Positions 9,118 to 17,509 of a stretch of DNA of 64,000 nucleotides are shown here, one piece after another. The DNA is taken from assembly GCF_047302285.1 (NCBI RefSeq), contig NZ_CP154845.1, forward strand, positions 186,001 through 250,000, in the 5' to 3' direction. The notes beneath the pieces were generated by a model. The model made no database searches. It was given only the letters and a program-made list of their open reading frames with translations, and was not told the origin of the DNA. The stretch is from Robertmurraya sp047302285 (lineage in GTDB: Bacteria; Bacillota; Bacilli; Bacillales; Cytobacillaceae). Positions within the stretch are counted from its first letter, which is position 1; each line of letters begins with the position of its first letter. Both the position numbers and the translations under genes were made by a program.

Positions 9118-9146
9118 TTGACAAGTATTTATTATTAGAATATTCT
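9118..9146 (+). promoter_or_regulatory. Sigma-A promoter of the HisD-like/GntP operon
   Basis: TTGACA at 9118-9123 and TATTCT at 9141-9146 are separated by 17 bp, a near-consensus sigma-A promoter. It begins immediately after the regulator's stop codon, and the first operator follows just past the expected transcription start. Confidence 0.75.
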
Positions 9147-9155
9147 TTACTTATA

Positions 9156-9225
9156 TTGCATACGTATTCAAACGATAATATTCGAGGAATACGTTTATCT
9201 TTATTTAGTTTTGCATACGTATTCA
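9156..9225 (+). promoter_or_regulatory. Twin LacI-type operators
   Basis: The 15-mer TTGCATACGTATTCA occurs at 9156-9170 and identically at 9211-9225. Each is a near-palindrome around a central CG, as is usual for LacI-family sites. A weaker half site, GGAATACGTTT, lies between them at about 9186. Their 55-bp spacing would allow looping by a tetrameric regulator. Confidence 0.75.
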
Positions 9226-9230
9226 TTTAA

Positions 9231-9244
9231 TGAAAGCGCATGCA
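9231..9244 (+). promoter_or_regulatory. cre site (CcpA)
   Basis: TGAAAGCGCATGCA fits the cre consensus TGNAANCGNWWNCA at every defined position. It lies between the second operator and the ATG, a position suited to roadblock-type carbon catabolite repression of the operon. Confidence 0.7.
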
Positions 9245-9267
9245 CATTTGAGGGGAGGACTTCTATT

Positions 9268-10548
9268 ATGGTAAAAGTAATTAAGGCTGGGAAATCGCAA
9301 GAGGAAGTGTCAAAAAAGGATTCAGAAGTATCGAAAATAGTAGCGGATGCCATCAAAGATATTGAAACTCATGGCGATCAAGCGGTACGAGAGTATTCTG
9401 TGAAATTTGATCGTTGGTCACCAGAATCCTTTCGCCTAACCAATGAACAAATCCTTGATATTGTCGCGGAGGTTCCAAAGGAAACAATTGATGATATTAA
9501 ATTTGCTCAAACCAATATAAAGAAATTTGCTGAGGCACAATTAGCGTCTCTTCATGATGTAGAAGTTGAAAATATTCCTGGGGTCATTCTAGGACATAAA
9601 AATATTCCAGTTAGTAGTGTAGGCTGTTATATTCCTGGAGGACGTTATCCAATGGTCGCATCTGCTCATATGAGCGTATTAACAGCAAAGGTGGCAGGTG
9701 TCAAACGTGTGATCGCTTGTACACCACCTATTAATGGGGAAATTCCTCATGCAACAATTGCAGCTATGTATCTAGCAGGTGCAGATGAAATCTATTTACT
9801 AGGCGGCATTCAGGCGATGGCAGCTATGGCCATTGGAACAGAAACAATTGAAGCTGTAGATATGATAGTTGGACCAGGAAATGCCTTTGTAGCAGAAGCA
9901 AAACGTCAATTATTTGGCCGTGTTGGAATTGATTTATTTGCAGGACCAACAGAAACATTAGTCGTAGCTGATGAAACGGCAGATGCAGAAATCATTGCAA
10001 CGGATATTTTAGGTCAAGGTGAGCATGGACCTACTTCCCCAGGTGCTTTAATCACGACTTCTGAGAAGCTTGCCCATGAAACGATAGAAGAAATTGAAAG
10101 ACAGCTTAAAGTATTACCTACGGCTGATGTAGCCCAAGTTTCTTGGGATGATTATGGTCAGATATTATTAGTAGACAGCCTAGAGGAAGCAGTTGTTGAA
10201 GCAGATAAACTAGCTTTTGAGCATGTTGAAATCTTAACGGAAAATCCGGATTACTTTCTCGAGAATATGACAAACTATGGATGTCTATTTTTAGGACCTG
10301 AAACAAATGTCGCTTACGGTGACAAGGTAATTGGGACGAATCACACTCTTCCTACAAAAGGAGCAGCACGCTACACAGGTGGTCTTTGGGTAGGAAAATT
10401 TATTAAAACAGTAACCTATCAAAAAGTCACTCCAGAAGCTTCAGCATATATAGGGGAATATGCTGTTCGCCTATGTCAACTAGAAAACTTTGCTGGACAT
10501 GCGGAACAAGCTTTATTACGTGTGCGTAGATATGGGGATAAAAGGTAA
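9268..10548 (+). CDS. HisD-family zinc/NAD alcohol dehydrogenase outside a his operon
   Basis: The 426-aa protein has the histidinol dehydrogenase fold and its zinc and active-site landmarks (ILGQGEHGPTSPGAL, GTNHTLPTKGAARYTGGLWVG, FAGHAEQALL). Start ATG 9268 has GAGGGGAGGA upstream. No other his gene is nearby. Instead it is coupled to a GntP-type permease and a LacI-type regulator under catabolite control, so a catabolic role is more likely than histidine synthesis. Known catabolic members of the family include sulfopropanediol 3-dehydrogenase (HpsN). Assigning that substrate here would be a guess. Confidence 0.8.
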   Translation: MVKVIKAGKSQEEVSKKDSEVSKIVADAIKDIETHGDQAVREYSVKFDRWSPESFRLTNEQILDIVAEVPKETIDDIKFAQTNIKKFAEAQLASLHDVEVENIPGVILGHKNIPVSSVGCYIPGGRYPMVASAHMSVLTAKVAGVKRVIACTPPINGEIPHATIAAMYLAGADEIYLLGGIQAMAAMAIGTETIEAVDMIVGPGNAFVAEAKRQLFGRVGIDLFAGPTETLVVADETADAEIIATDILGQGEHGPTSPGALITTSEKLAHETIEEIERQLKVLPTADVAQVSWDDYGQILLVDSLEEAVVEADKLAFEHVEILTENPDYFLENMTNYGCLFLGPETNVAYGDKVIGTNHTLPTKGAARYTGGLWVGKFIKTVTYQKVTPEASAYIGEYAVRLCQLENFAGHAEQALLRVRRYGDKR

Positions 10549-10570
10549 GTAGTGGGGGAGGAGTGAATGC

Positions 10571-11887
10571 ATGGTCTTAGGTTTTATTGGTCTGATAGGT
10601 GGATTAGCACTATTAATCTACTTGACCATGAGGGGTATGAACTTATTAATTGTAGCACCGCTTTCTGCTTTATTTGTAACGATATTAAACGGGCTACCAC
10701 TATTACCACAACTAACTGAAGAAGGGGCTGCGAACTTTTTAACGAACTATATGACCGGGTTCTCAGGGTTTATCGCCTCTTGGTATTTGATGTTTCTGAC
10801 AGGTGCCATTTTCGGGAAGGTGATGGAAGATAGCGGAGCAGCTGACAGTATATCGAAATGGATTGTCAGCAAGATCGGGATGAAAAGAGCGGCCTTAGCG
10901 ATCGTCATTGCTTGTGCCATTCTCACATATGGCGGAGTTAGCTTGTTCGTCGTTGCATTTTCGGTATACCCAATGGCAGTCAGTTTATTTAAAGAAGCAA
11001 ACTTACCAAGACGGTTTATCCCTGCAGCCCTTGCTTTTGGTTCCACTACGTTCACCATGACTTCAGCAGGTTCACCGGAAATTCAAAACTGGATTCCCAT
11101 TGAATATCTAGGGACCAATGCTTATGCAGGCTGGGAAGTCAGTATTATCGTGGCTGTATTTATGATAATTTTTGGATATTGGTGGTTAACAAAAGCCATT
11201 AAGAATGCCGTCAAAAAAGGGGAATCATTTATCTCAAGAGAATCAGACAATCACGAAGTTCGGGAGGAATTGCCAAATCCGATCATCAATTTCATTCCGT
11301 TAGCTGTAGTATTAGTGATTTCATTTATATTCCATGATTCATTAAAACAATCTGCGCTTATAATTGCCTTAACAGGTGGAATTTTGGCAACGTACATCAT
11401 TAATCGTAAATACTTCAAGGATATTGGAAAAGCCATTTCAGAAGGATCTGTTGGAGCGATTATTGCCATTGCAAACACATCAGCAGTAGTTGGATTTGGT
11501 GGTGTTGTAAAAGCTACTCCAGCGTTTGAACAAGCTGTCGGATTTATGACTGGTATTCCAGGAAGCCCATTAATTGGCGGAGCATTGGCTGTTGCCGTTA
11601 TCGCTGGATTAACCGGCTCATCTTCAGGAGGACAAGCGATCGCATTGCCATTACTAGCACCACATTACTTGGATCAAGGTGTCGATCCTGATGCTCTCCA
11701 TCGAGTGGTCGCCATCTCTTCCGGTTCTTTGGATTCACTCCCATCAGGAGGATATGTCGTTACCACGATCCGTTCGATAGCAGGAGAAACACATAAAGAT
11801 GCCTATCCAATGTTTGGAGCATTGACTGTCGTTGTACCGTTAATTGGCGCCATTTTGGCAGTTGTTTTATTTTCATTAGGGCTTTAG
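10571..11887 (+). CDS. GntP-family permease
   Basis: The 438-aa polytopic protein has about 12 hydrophobic segments and GntP/CitM-type motifs (ITGSSSGGQAIALPLLAP-like region, SSGSLDSLPSGGYVVTTI). The family takes up gluconate and other hydroxy acids by proton symport. It starts 22 bases after the HisD-like gene in the same operon, so it probably imports that enzyme's substrate or a precursor. The gnt operon about 15 kb away lacks its own permease, so a role in gluconate uptake is an alternative. GGGGGAGGAG precedes the ATG. Confidence 0.85.
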   Translation: MVLGFIGLIGGLALLIYLTMRGMNLLIVAPLSALFVTILNGLPLLPQLTEEGAANFLTNYMTGFSGFIASWYLMFLTGAIFGKVMEDSGAADSISKWIVSKIGMKRAALAIVIACAILTYGGVSLFVVAFSVYPMAVSLFKEANLPRRFIPAALAFGSTTFTMTSAGSPEIQNWIPIEYLGTNAYAGWEVSIIVAVFMIIFGYWWLTKAIKNAVKKGESFISRESDNHEVREELPNPIINFIPLAVVLVISFIFHDSLKQSALIIALTGGILATYIINRKYFKDIGKAISEGSVGAIIAIANTSAVVGFGGVVKATPAFEQAVGFMTGIPGSPLIGGALAVAVIAGLTGSSSGGQAIALPLLAPHYLDQGVDPDALHRVVAISSGSLDSLPSGGYVVTTIRSIAGETHKDAYPMFGALTVVVPLIGAILAVVLFSLGL

Positions 11888-11894
11888 TAACTAC

Positions 11895-11927
11895 AGAGGC
11901 AGGGTCATCTCAGACCCTGCCTCTTTG
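11895..11927. terminator. Bidirectional terminator between the GntP-type gene and cstA
   Basis: A 12-bp perfect stem (AGAGGCAGGGTC / GACCCTGCCTCT) with a six-base loop lies between two convergent stop codons. The flanking T run is short. Confidence 0.75.
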
Positions 11928-11936
11928 TCATATAAG

Positions 11937-13361
11937 TTATGCGGCTGTTTCTACTTTTAAATTTCGTTCTTTACTTATGATTTTGTAAATATACCAGACC
12001 ATAACGATTAATGTAATGCCTAGTCCAATCATGACAGAAACTTGATAATTAAGATTGAATCCTTCTGGTGCGTAGAAAATGTAAGTTCCAACAACGCCGG
12101 TCATAAATAAAGCTGGTATCCCGCAAATCCAATGGAATTTTCCTTTACGTAAACAATAGACAGTTGCTGCCCAGAGAGTCACCGTTGCAACGAGCTGATT
12201 GGACCAGCCAACATATCTCCATAAAAAGGAATAATCAATCGTAGATAAATAGAATGCTGGAATGGCGACAGGAATGGAAAAGTATAAGGCTTGCTTCCAA
12301 TCATTTTTTTTATTTCCATGTATCATTTCTTTTAAAATCATCCTTGATGAACGTAGGGCTGTATCACCTGTTGTGATAGGCAAGATAATCACACCTAATA
12401 CAGCCAAAATTCCACCTAATGTTCCTAAAAGGGAAGTGGATATTTCATTTACCGCACCAGCAGGTCCGCCTGCAGCAATGGCCGCTTGTAAACCTTCTGT
12501 GCCATTAAAAAATGTCATCCCGGCCGCTGCCCAGATAAGGGCAATCACTCCTTCACCAATCATCGCTCCGTAAAATACTTTACGACCATCACGTTCATTT
12601 TTAAGCGTTCTAGCGACAATCGGACTTTGAGTACAATGGAATCCAGAAATCGCTCCGCAAGATACCGTGACCATTAACAAAGGCCAAATGGGCAGCTCTT
12701 GTGGGTGAAGATTAGCCAATGTGAGATTCGGGATAGGTGTATCGATAAATATCAAGGCTCCTCCGATCGCGACTGCCATGAAAATTAAAATAGCACCAAA
12801 GAGCGGATAGATTTTCCCGATAATTTGATTTACCGGAAGGATTGTTGCTAATAAAAAGTAAGCAAAAATAATGATAAGAACGGTACCGAATGATAACGGA
12901 GTCAATTGCGAAATTAATTGCGCAGGTCCAGCTGTAAAGGCAGCTGCCACCAGAATCATTAAAACAAGAGAAACGATATTAATGATGAATTTCATGTTTT
13001 TTCCTAAATAACGGCCAACTAGTTCTGGGTATTGGGCACCGTTGTGACGAAGGGACATCATTCCGGAAAAATAATCATGAACCGCTCCAGCAAAAATACA
13101 GCCAATCACAATCCAAATGAAGGCAACGGGTCCATATAAAGCTCCCATTAAAGCACCGAAGATAGGGCCAAGTCCAGCGATATTTAATAATTGAATCAAC
13201 CAGCCCTTCCACCATGGCATTGGCACATAGTCAAGGCCATCTTCCTTTGTATAGGCAGGTGTTTTTTGTTCAGGATGGATCCCAAAAATCCGTTCGACGA
13301 CCTTGGCATATACGACATAGCCCAAAATTAAGAGTACAATAGATAGAAGAAATGTAAGCAT
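11937..13361 (-). CDS. cstA: CstA-family carbon starvation transporter
   Basis: The 474-aa protein is a shorter CstA-type carrier with many transmembrane helices. Motifs include an early GPIFGALMGALYGPVAFIWI, then SCGAISGFHCTQSPIVARTL and GDTALRSSRMIL. Family members move peptides or pyruvate across the membrane during carbon limitation; the substrate here is not determined. A GGGGGC-type site precedes the ATG on the minus strand. It is monocistronic and converges with the GntP-type gene. No cre site is obvious in its upstream gap. Confidence 0.88.
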   Translation of the reverse strand: MLTFLLSIVLLILGYVVYAKVVERIFGIHPEQKTPAYTKEDGLDYVPMPWWKGWLIQLLNIAGLGPIFGALMGALYGPVAFIWIVIGCIFAGAVHDYFSGMMSLRHNGAQYPELVGRYLGKNMKFIINIVSLVLMILVAAAFTAGPAQLISQLTPLSFGTVLIIIFAYFLLATILPVNQIIGKIYPLFGAILIFMAVAIGGALIFIDTPIPNLTLANLHPQELPIWPLLMVTVSCGAISGFHCTQSPIVARTLKNERDGRKVFYGAMIGEGVIALIWAAAGMTFFNGTEGLQAAIAAGGPAGAVNEISTSLLGTLGGILAVLGVIILPITTGDTALRSSRMILKEMIHGNKKNDWKQALYFSIPVAIPAFYLSTIDYSFLWRYVGWSNQLVATVTLWAATVYCLRKGKFHWICGIPALFMTGVVGTYIFYAPEGFNLNYQVSVMIGLGITLIVMVWYIYKIISKERNLKVETAA

Positions 13362-13514
13362 ATAAGAAGCCCCCTGATGATGAAAACTTAAATATTCAGA
13401 AAATAATTATTATACTAACAAAAATATCGCGAATCATCAATCATTTTTTCAGAAAAATAAAATAATCTAGATAAAATAAAATATTTCGTATTTAAAAGAG
13501 GTGCTATCTAAATC

Positions 13515-14465
13515 ATGAATCATAATCTGGAGTCGTTTTTTGCACGCTGCCTTCAAGGGGATATTATCGCTGCTATGGACATATTGAATAATATTTATCC
13601 GAAGATAGAAGAAATGGAGGAACTTGAACAACGTTTTAAGAACAGGTTTTTTTCAGATGAATACGAAGAAGAGATTCGATCAGAAGATCCATTTATTAAA
13701 AGTGTGATTGTAGCCTATCATCATTATTTTCGATTGGTATTAATCAATGCCAAAACAATAGACGAGGCAGAGAAGGAGCTTGTTGAACATTTAAGTAACC
13801 TTCTAGAAAATGATTTTAATGAAACGATGGATGAAATCGAGGAGAGATTATTAGAACTTTTTAAGGAAAAAGGATATCACTTTTTGGGCGGGGTAACACC
13901 TCCTTATAGAGGACCGTACATTTGGAAGAACATGCATAAATTACAGTTTGAGGTAGAATTACCTCTTGCTAAACAAGCCGTTACAGTACATATGATGTCA
14001 GACTTTTTGCTTGAAGGTTGGATGAGCTTTGCAACTTGTGAACACAAACATGTTGGAGGATGGGCAAACGAAGAGGGTTTATATTGTAATGCCAAAGTGT
14101 ACCCGGACTTAGATGAAGAGCTTTTTCAAGTCTCTTATTTAAAGCATGAAGCTCAACATTTGTATGACTATATGCATTTCCCGAATCTCCAACCAAAAGA
14201 ATTGGAGTATCGGGCAAAACTAGTTGAGCTTATCTATTCAAAGGAACACACCTTACTTAAAAAATTCTTGACCCAAGCAAAGGATGATCCGAATTTTCCT
14301 CATCCATATGCTTCGTATCAAATTATTAAAAATCTATCATCGATTCTGTTTGCAAAGAATGTGGAATCAGATTATAACGCTTGGTTTACGATAGATTATA
14401 ATGATATTTCGAAAGCGGCTTATGAACTTTTTGTTCAAAATACGAGAGAAATGATCGATTCTTAA
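13515..14465 (+). CDS. Unrecognised protein with a HEXXH zinc-protease-like motif
   Basis: I do not recognise the 316-aa family. It has no signal peptide or membrane segment, and the N-terminal 120 residues are acidic and helical. The notable feature is LKHEAQHLYDY, a HEXXH motif at residues 211-215, with a glutamate-containing helix shortly after (KELEYRAKLVEL, about 228-238), as in gluzincin metallopeptidases. A cytoplasmic metallopeptidase-like protein is therefore possible. AAAGAGGTG precedes the ATG. It is divergent from cstA and is followed by a histidine-kinase remnant, with no informative operon partner. Confidence 0.75.
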   Translation: MNHNLESFFARCLQGDIIAAMDILNNIYPKIEEMEELEQRFKNRFFSDEYEEEIRSEDPFIKSVIVAYHHYFRLVLINAKTIDEAEKELVEHLSNLLENDFNETMDEIEERLLELFKEKGYHFLGGVTPPYRGPYIWKNMHKLQFEVELPLAKQAVTVHMMSDFLLEGWMSFATCEHKHVGGWANEEGLYCNAKVYPDLDEELFQVSYLKHEAQHLYDYMHFPNLQPKELEYRAKLVELIYSKEHTLLKKFLTQAKDDPNFPHPYASYQIIKNLSSILFAKNVESDYNAWFTIDYNDISKAAYELFVQNTREMIDS

Positions 14466-14469
14466 ATCA

Positions 14470-14586
14470 ACAGGATTAGAATTAACGATTTCAAGAGGAA
14501 TCATGAGGCAGCATGGTGGAGATTTAGTCGCAGAAAATCATCCTGATGGCGGTGCGGTTATAAAGGGATGGCTTTCTATAGTGTAA
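14470..14586 (+). pseudogene. Remnant of a sensor histidine kinase ATPase domain
   Basis: Read from 14470, the frame gives TGLELTISRGIMRQHGG followed by DLVAENHPDGGAVIKGWLSI and a stop at 14584-14586. This is the C-terminal G2-box region of HATPase_c (normally TGLGLxISRxIVExHGG), with the second glycine changed to Glu. The rest of the kinase is absent: the fragment begins directly after the HEXXH gene's stop. It is a decayed or deletion-trimmed end of a two-component kinase gene. Confidence 0.7.
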
Positions 14587-14671
14587 GCGCAGCAGAATTA
14601 TTTCCCCGTCTCGATCGGTTTATTTGTTATAGTAATATAAATAGATTAATTTCAATAGTGGAGGAAATCAG

Positions 14672-15013
14672 ATGAGTAATTTGCCTAATTGTCCAAAATG
14701 TCATTCAGAATATACATATGAGGATGGAGCCCTTCTCGTTTGTCCAGAATGTGCTCATGAGTGGACGCAAAGTAGTGAAGGGGAAAATGGGGAGGAACAG
14801 AAAGTTTTTAAAGATGCCAATGGCAATGTATTAAATGATGGGGATACAGTAACTGTAATTAAAGACCTGAAAGTTAAAGGGAGCTCATCCGTCTTAAAGC
14901 AAGGAACGAAAGTGAAGAACATTCGTTTGGTCGAGGGAGACCATGATATTGATTGTAAAATTGATGGATTCGGCGCTATGAAGCTGAAAACGGAATTTGT
15001 GAAGAAAATCTAA
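14672..15013 (+). CDS. yjdM: YjdM/PhnA-family zinc-ribbon protein
   Basis: The 113-aa protein has an N-terminal zinc ribbon (CPKCHSEY and VCPECAHEW, about 7-30) and a C-terminal SH3-like PhnA domain (KDANGNVLNDGDTVTVIKDL). It matches the family once called PhnA for supposed alkylphosphonate use; the real function is unsettled. GGAGG precedes the ATG. It is a single gene followed by its own terminator. Confidence 0.9.
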   Translation: MSNLPNCPKCHSEYTYEDGALLVCPECAHEWTQSSEGENGEEQKVFKDANGNVLNDGDTVTVIKDLKVKGSSSVLKQGTKVKNIRLVEGDHDIDCKIDGFGAMKLKTEFVKKI

Positions 15014-15026
15014 CCTATTCATAAAC

Positions 15027-15060
15027 ACAGTGGATGACATCAATCCGCTGTATTTTTTTA
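15027..15060 (+). terminator. Terminator of yjdM
   Basis: ACAGTGGAT pairs with ATCCGCTGT (one G-U pair) and is followed by a run of seven T. Confidence 0.8.
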
Positions 15061-15065
15061 TTGTC

Positions 15066-15393
15066 CAAGAGTTTATAAATTCCCTCGACTTGTGGATAAG
15101 TGTTCGTATAAACAGTTGGCGTATCGCTATGAAAAAATAACAGGAAAAATTCCGATTAATAAGCAAGCATCATGAAAAAGAGCCGAAATAACAGGAGAAA
15201 TTCCTGCTATTCCCTCAAAAAATACCCAAATAAACGATTTTGCCCTCCGTAAGCGGAAAATCTTCCGTTATTTCCTCTAAAAGGGACTTCATGGAGGAGA
15301 TAACAGGAAAAATTCCGCTTAAGGGTGAGAGATGTTTGGAGCTAATTCGTCAAACCGGAAGCTTTCCTACATTTTGTAGGAGCTTTTTTATTG
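15066..15393 (+). repeat. Composite intergenic repeat, copy 1
   Basis: This is the first of four copies in the window. It starts with a TTTATAAATTCCCTCGACTTG block. Then come three forward and one inverted versions of a motif like ATAACAGGAAAAATTCCGCTTA, then GGGTGAGAGAT. It ends in a terminator-like hairpin (TCCTAC-ATTTT-GTAGGA plus T run). No reading frame is conserved between copies. It lies downstream of the yjdM terminator. The family and function are unknown to me. Confidence 0.8.
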
Positions 15394-15423
15394 GAAAACT
15401 GCTTCAGGATGTAGAGGTAGACC

Positions 15424-15545
15424 GGGATTGCACAGGTTTTCTAGGATTTTGCGTACCTTTCGGTGATCATTGCGTAGGATTTCCGATTAATTGCGAACCT
15501 TTCGGGATTAATTGCGAACCTTTCGGGATTAATTGCGCAACATGT
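15424..15545 (+). repeat. 21-bp tandem repeat array
   Basis: The unit GATTAATTGCGAACCTTTCGG is present exactly at 15485-15505 and 15506-15526, with a partial unit at 15527-15537. Degenerate units precede it from about 15424 (for example GATTTTGCGTACCTTTCGG). The unit is a multiple of three and reads as GINCEPF in one frame, but no convincing start or ribosome binding site supports a gene. Confidence 0.7.
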
Positions 15546-15660
15546 TAACTTAATTGCTCATCTCACCGGATTCGTCTGTAGAAAAATAACGCTGGGAAAT
15601 TTCCCAGCAAACGGGAAGATTCCCGAAAAACGATCGATAGTCCATTGTCCCTCGAATACA

Positions 15661-15689
15661 TTGAAAACGTTTTCTGAAGATCGGATAAT
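15661..15689 (+). promoter_or_regulatory. Promoter of malP with overlapping cre-like site
   Basis: TTGAAA (15661-15666) and GATAAT (15684-15689) are 17 bp apart. TGAAAACGTTTTCT at 15662-15675 matches the cre consensus except for the last base and covers the -35 and spacer. CcpA binding here would block RNA polymerase. About 170 bases of leader follow before the TTG start of malP. Confidence 0.6.
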
Positions 15690-15862
15690 GCAAGTGTAAG
15701 GCAATGAATAAAGCAACTAAGTCAATTTCAACATGCATCTTTTTCAATGGTGAAACAAATATCTACTCGTTATTCCCTCATACTAGAAGATATAACGATG
15801 TTCGTTTCTAAATGGGACAAGTGCATGGAAGAAATGGATTAAACAAAAAAGAGGTGATTGTC

Positions 15863-17461
15863 TTGGAAAAAATTCAACGTTTTGGCGGTGCCATGTTTAC
15901 ACCGGTCTCATTATTCGCTTTTGCAGGTATTATGGTCGCCCTTACGATTATTATGCAAAACCCTTTAATAGTGGGTGGTCTCGCAACTGAGGGGACAACG
16001 TGGTATAGCGTATGGAATGTTCTAGAAGGTGGAGCTTGGACGATCTTTAATCAGATGGAACTGCTCTTCGTAATAGGTCTTCCAATTGGTCTAGCAAAGA
16101 AAGCAAATGCTAGAGCGGCGATGGAAGCATTGGTTGTTTATTTAACATTTAATTATTTCGTTTCAAATATATTGCAATATTTTGGATTGACATTCGGAGT
16201 CGATTTCGCAGCTGAAGTGGGCGGAGATAGTGGTCTTAAAATGATTGCTGGAATTAAAACATTAGACACGAGCATCTTGGGTGCTATCGTGGTCGCATCG
16301 ATTGTGGTTTGGTTGCACAACAAATACTTTGATACAAAATTACCAGACTGGCTTGGGATTTTCCAAGGTTCCGCTTATGTGGTCATTATCGGATACTTTG
16401 TCATGATTCCGGTTGCCCTTTTGACTGCTTGGTTCTGGCCAATGGTACAGACAGGAATTTCTTCCTTACAAGATTTCATGGCAACATCTGGAACATTTGG
16501 AGTATGGCTCTACATTTTCTTGGAGCGCCTACTAATCCCAACAGGCTTACATCACTTTGTCTACGTTCCATTCAACTTTGGACCAGCAATTGTCGAAGGC
16601 GGTCTTCAAAAATATTGGATGGAAAATATCGTACAGTTTGGTCAATCAACAGAGTCACTGAAGACATTATTCCCTGAAGGTGGATTCGCCTTACACGGAA
16701 ATTCCAAAGTGTTTGCTGCACCGGGAATTGCATTAGCATTCTACTTCACAGCTAAAAAGGAAAACAGAAAGAAAGTGTTGGCGCTCATTTTGCCAGTAAC
16801 ATTAACAGCGGTTGTCGCAGGTATTACAGAACCATTAGAATTCACATTCTTATTCTTAGCTCCTGTATTATTTGTCATCCATGCGTTACTCGCAGCAACC
16901 ATGTCAGCAACAATGTATGCGTTTGGAGTTGTTGGAGACTTTGGTGGCGGACTATTATCGATGGCATCAAAGAACTGGATTCCACTTTTCTCTAATCACT
17001 GGGGAACATATGTAACACAAATTGCCATCGGACTTAGCTTCACCGTTATTTATTTCTTCGTCTTCCGCTTCTTAATTCAGAAGTTCAACCTGAAGACGCC
17101 TGGTAGAGAAGAGGCAAATGAAGAAGCGAAGCTATTTACGAAGAAAGATTACAAAGCTAAAAAGGCTGCCGAAAAAGGTGACGTAGCGGCTAGCGTTAGT
17201 GGTGGAAATCAGTACACGGAACAAGCTGGACTTTTTTTAGAAGCATTAGGTGGTAGCGATAATATCGAAACGATTAGTAACTGTGCGACAAGACTAAGAG
17301 TAAGTGTAAAAGATATCAATCTCGTTCAGCCAGATGAAGCATTTAGAGCTGGTGGAGCCCATGGAGTGGTTAGAAACGGGAAAGCACTTCAAGTCATCGT
17401 TGGACTTTCAGTACCTCAAGTAAGAGAACAATTTGAACTTTTAACACATCAAGTAAATTAA
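15863..17461 (+). CDS. malP: Alpha-glucoside (maltose)-specific PTS EIICB
   Basis: The product of about 532 aa imports maltose-type alpha-glucosides and phosphorylates them. An EIIC domain (about 1-400) contains ERLLIPTGLHHFVYVPF and GITEPLEFTFLFLAP. An EIIB domain (about 455-530) has the phospho-accepting cysteine in SNCATRLRVSVKD. It closely resembles B. subtilis MalP and has no EIIA domain; a separate EIIA lies downstream. I chose TTG 15863 because AAGAGGTGAT precedes it at good spacing, giving the MalP-like start MEKIQRFGGAMF. malA follows 48 bases later. Confidence 0.92.
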   Translation: MEKIQRFGGAMFTPVSLFAFAGIMVALTIIMQNPLIVGGLATEGTTWYSVWNVLEGGAWTIFNQMELLFVIGLPIGLAKKANARAAMEALVVYLTFNYFVSNILQYFGLTFGVDFAAEVGGDSGLKMIAGIKTLDTSILGAIVVASIVVWLHNKYFDTKLPDWLGIFQGSAYVVIIGYFVMIPVALLTAWFWPMVQTGISSLQDFMATSGTFGVWLYIFLERLLIPTGLHHFVYVPFNFGPAIVEGGLQKYWMENIVQFGQSTESLKTLFPEGGFALHGNSKVFAAPGIALAFYFTAKKENRKKVLALILPVTLTAVVAGITEPLEFTFLFLAPVLFVIHALLAATMSATMYAFGVVGDFGGGLLSMASKNWIPLFSNHWGTYVTQIAIGLSFTVIYFFVFRFLIQKFNLKTPGREEANEEAKLFTKKDYKAKKAAEKGDVAASVSGGNQYTEQAGLFLEALGGSDNIETISNCATRLRVSVKDINLVQPDEAFRAGGAHGVVRNGKALQVIVGLSVPQVREQFELLTHQVN

Positions 17462-17509
17462 GGCATTAAGGTAGAGAAAAATAAATAAACATCAAGGGAG
17501 AGATATATC

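Noticed and set aside
15066..15545. CRISPR array
   Set aside because: Repeats are either directly tandem or composite with inverted members; there are no uniform unique spacers and no cas genes.
15240..15548. Cys-rich 102-codon frame with repeated GINCEPF
   Set aside because: It spans the end of the composite repeat, a terminator and the 21-bp tandem array, has no ribosome binding site, and its peptide repeat follows from a repeat unit divisible by three.
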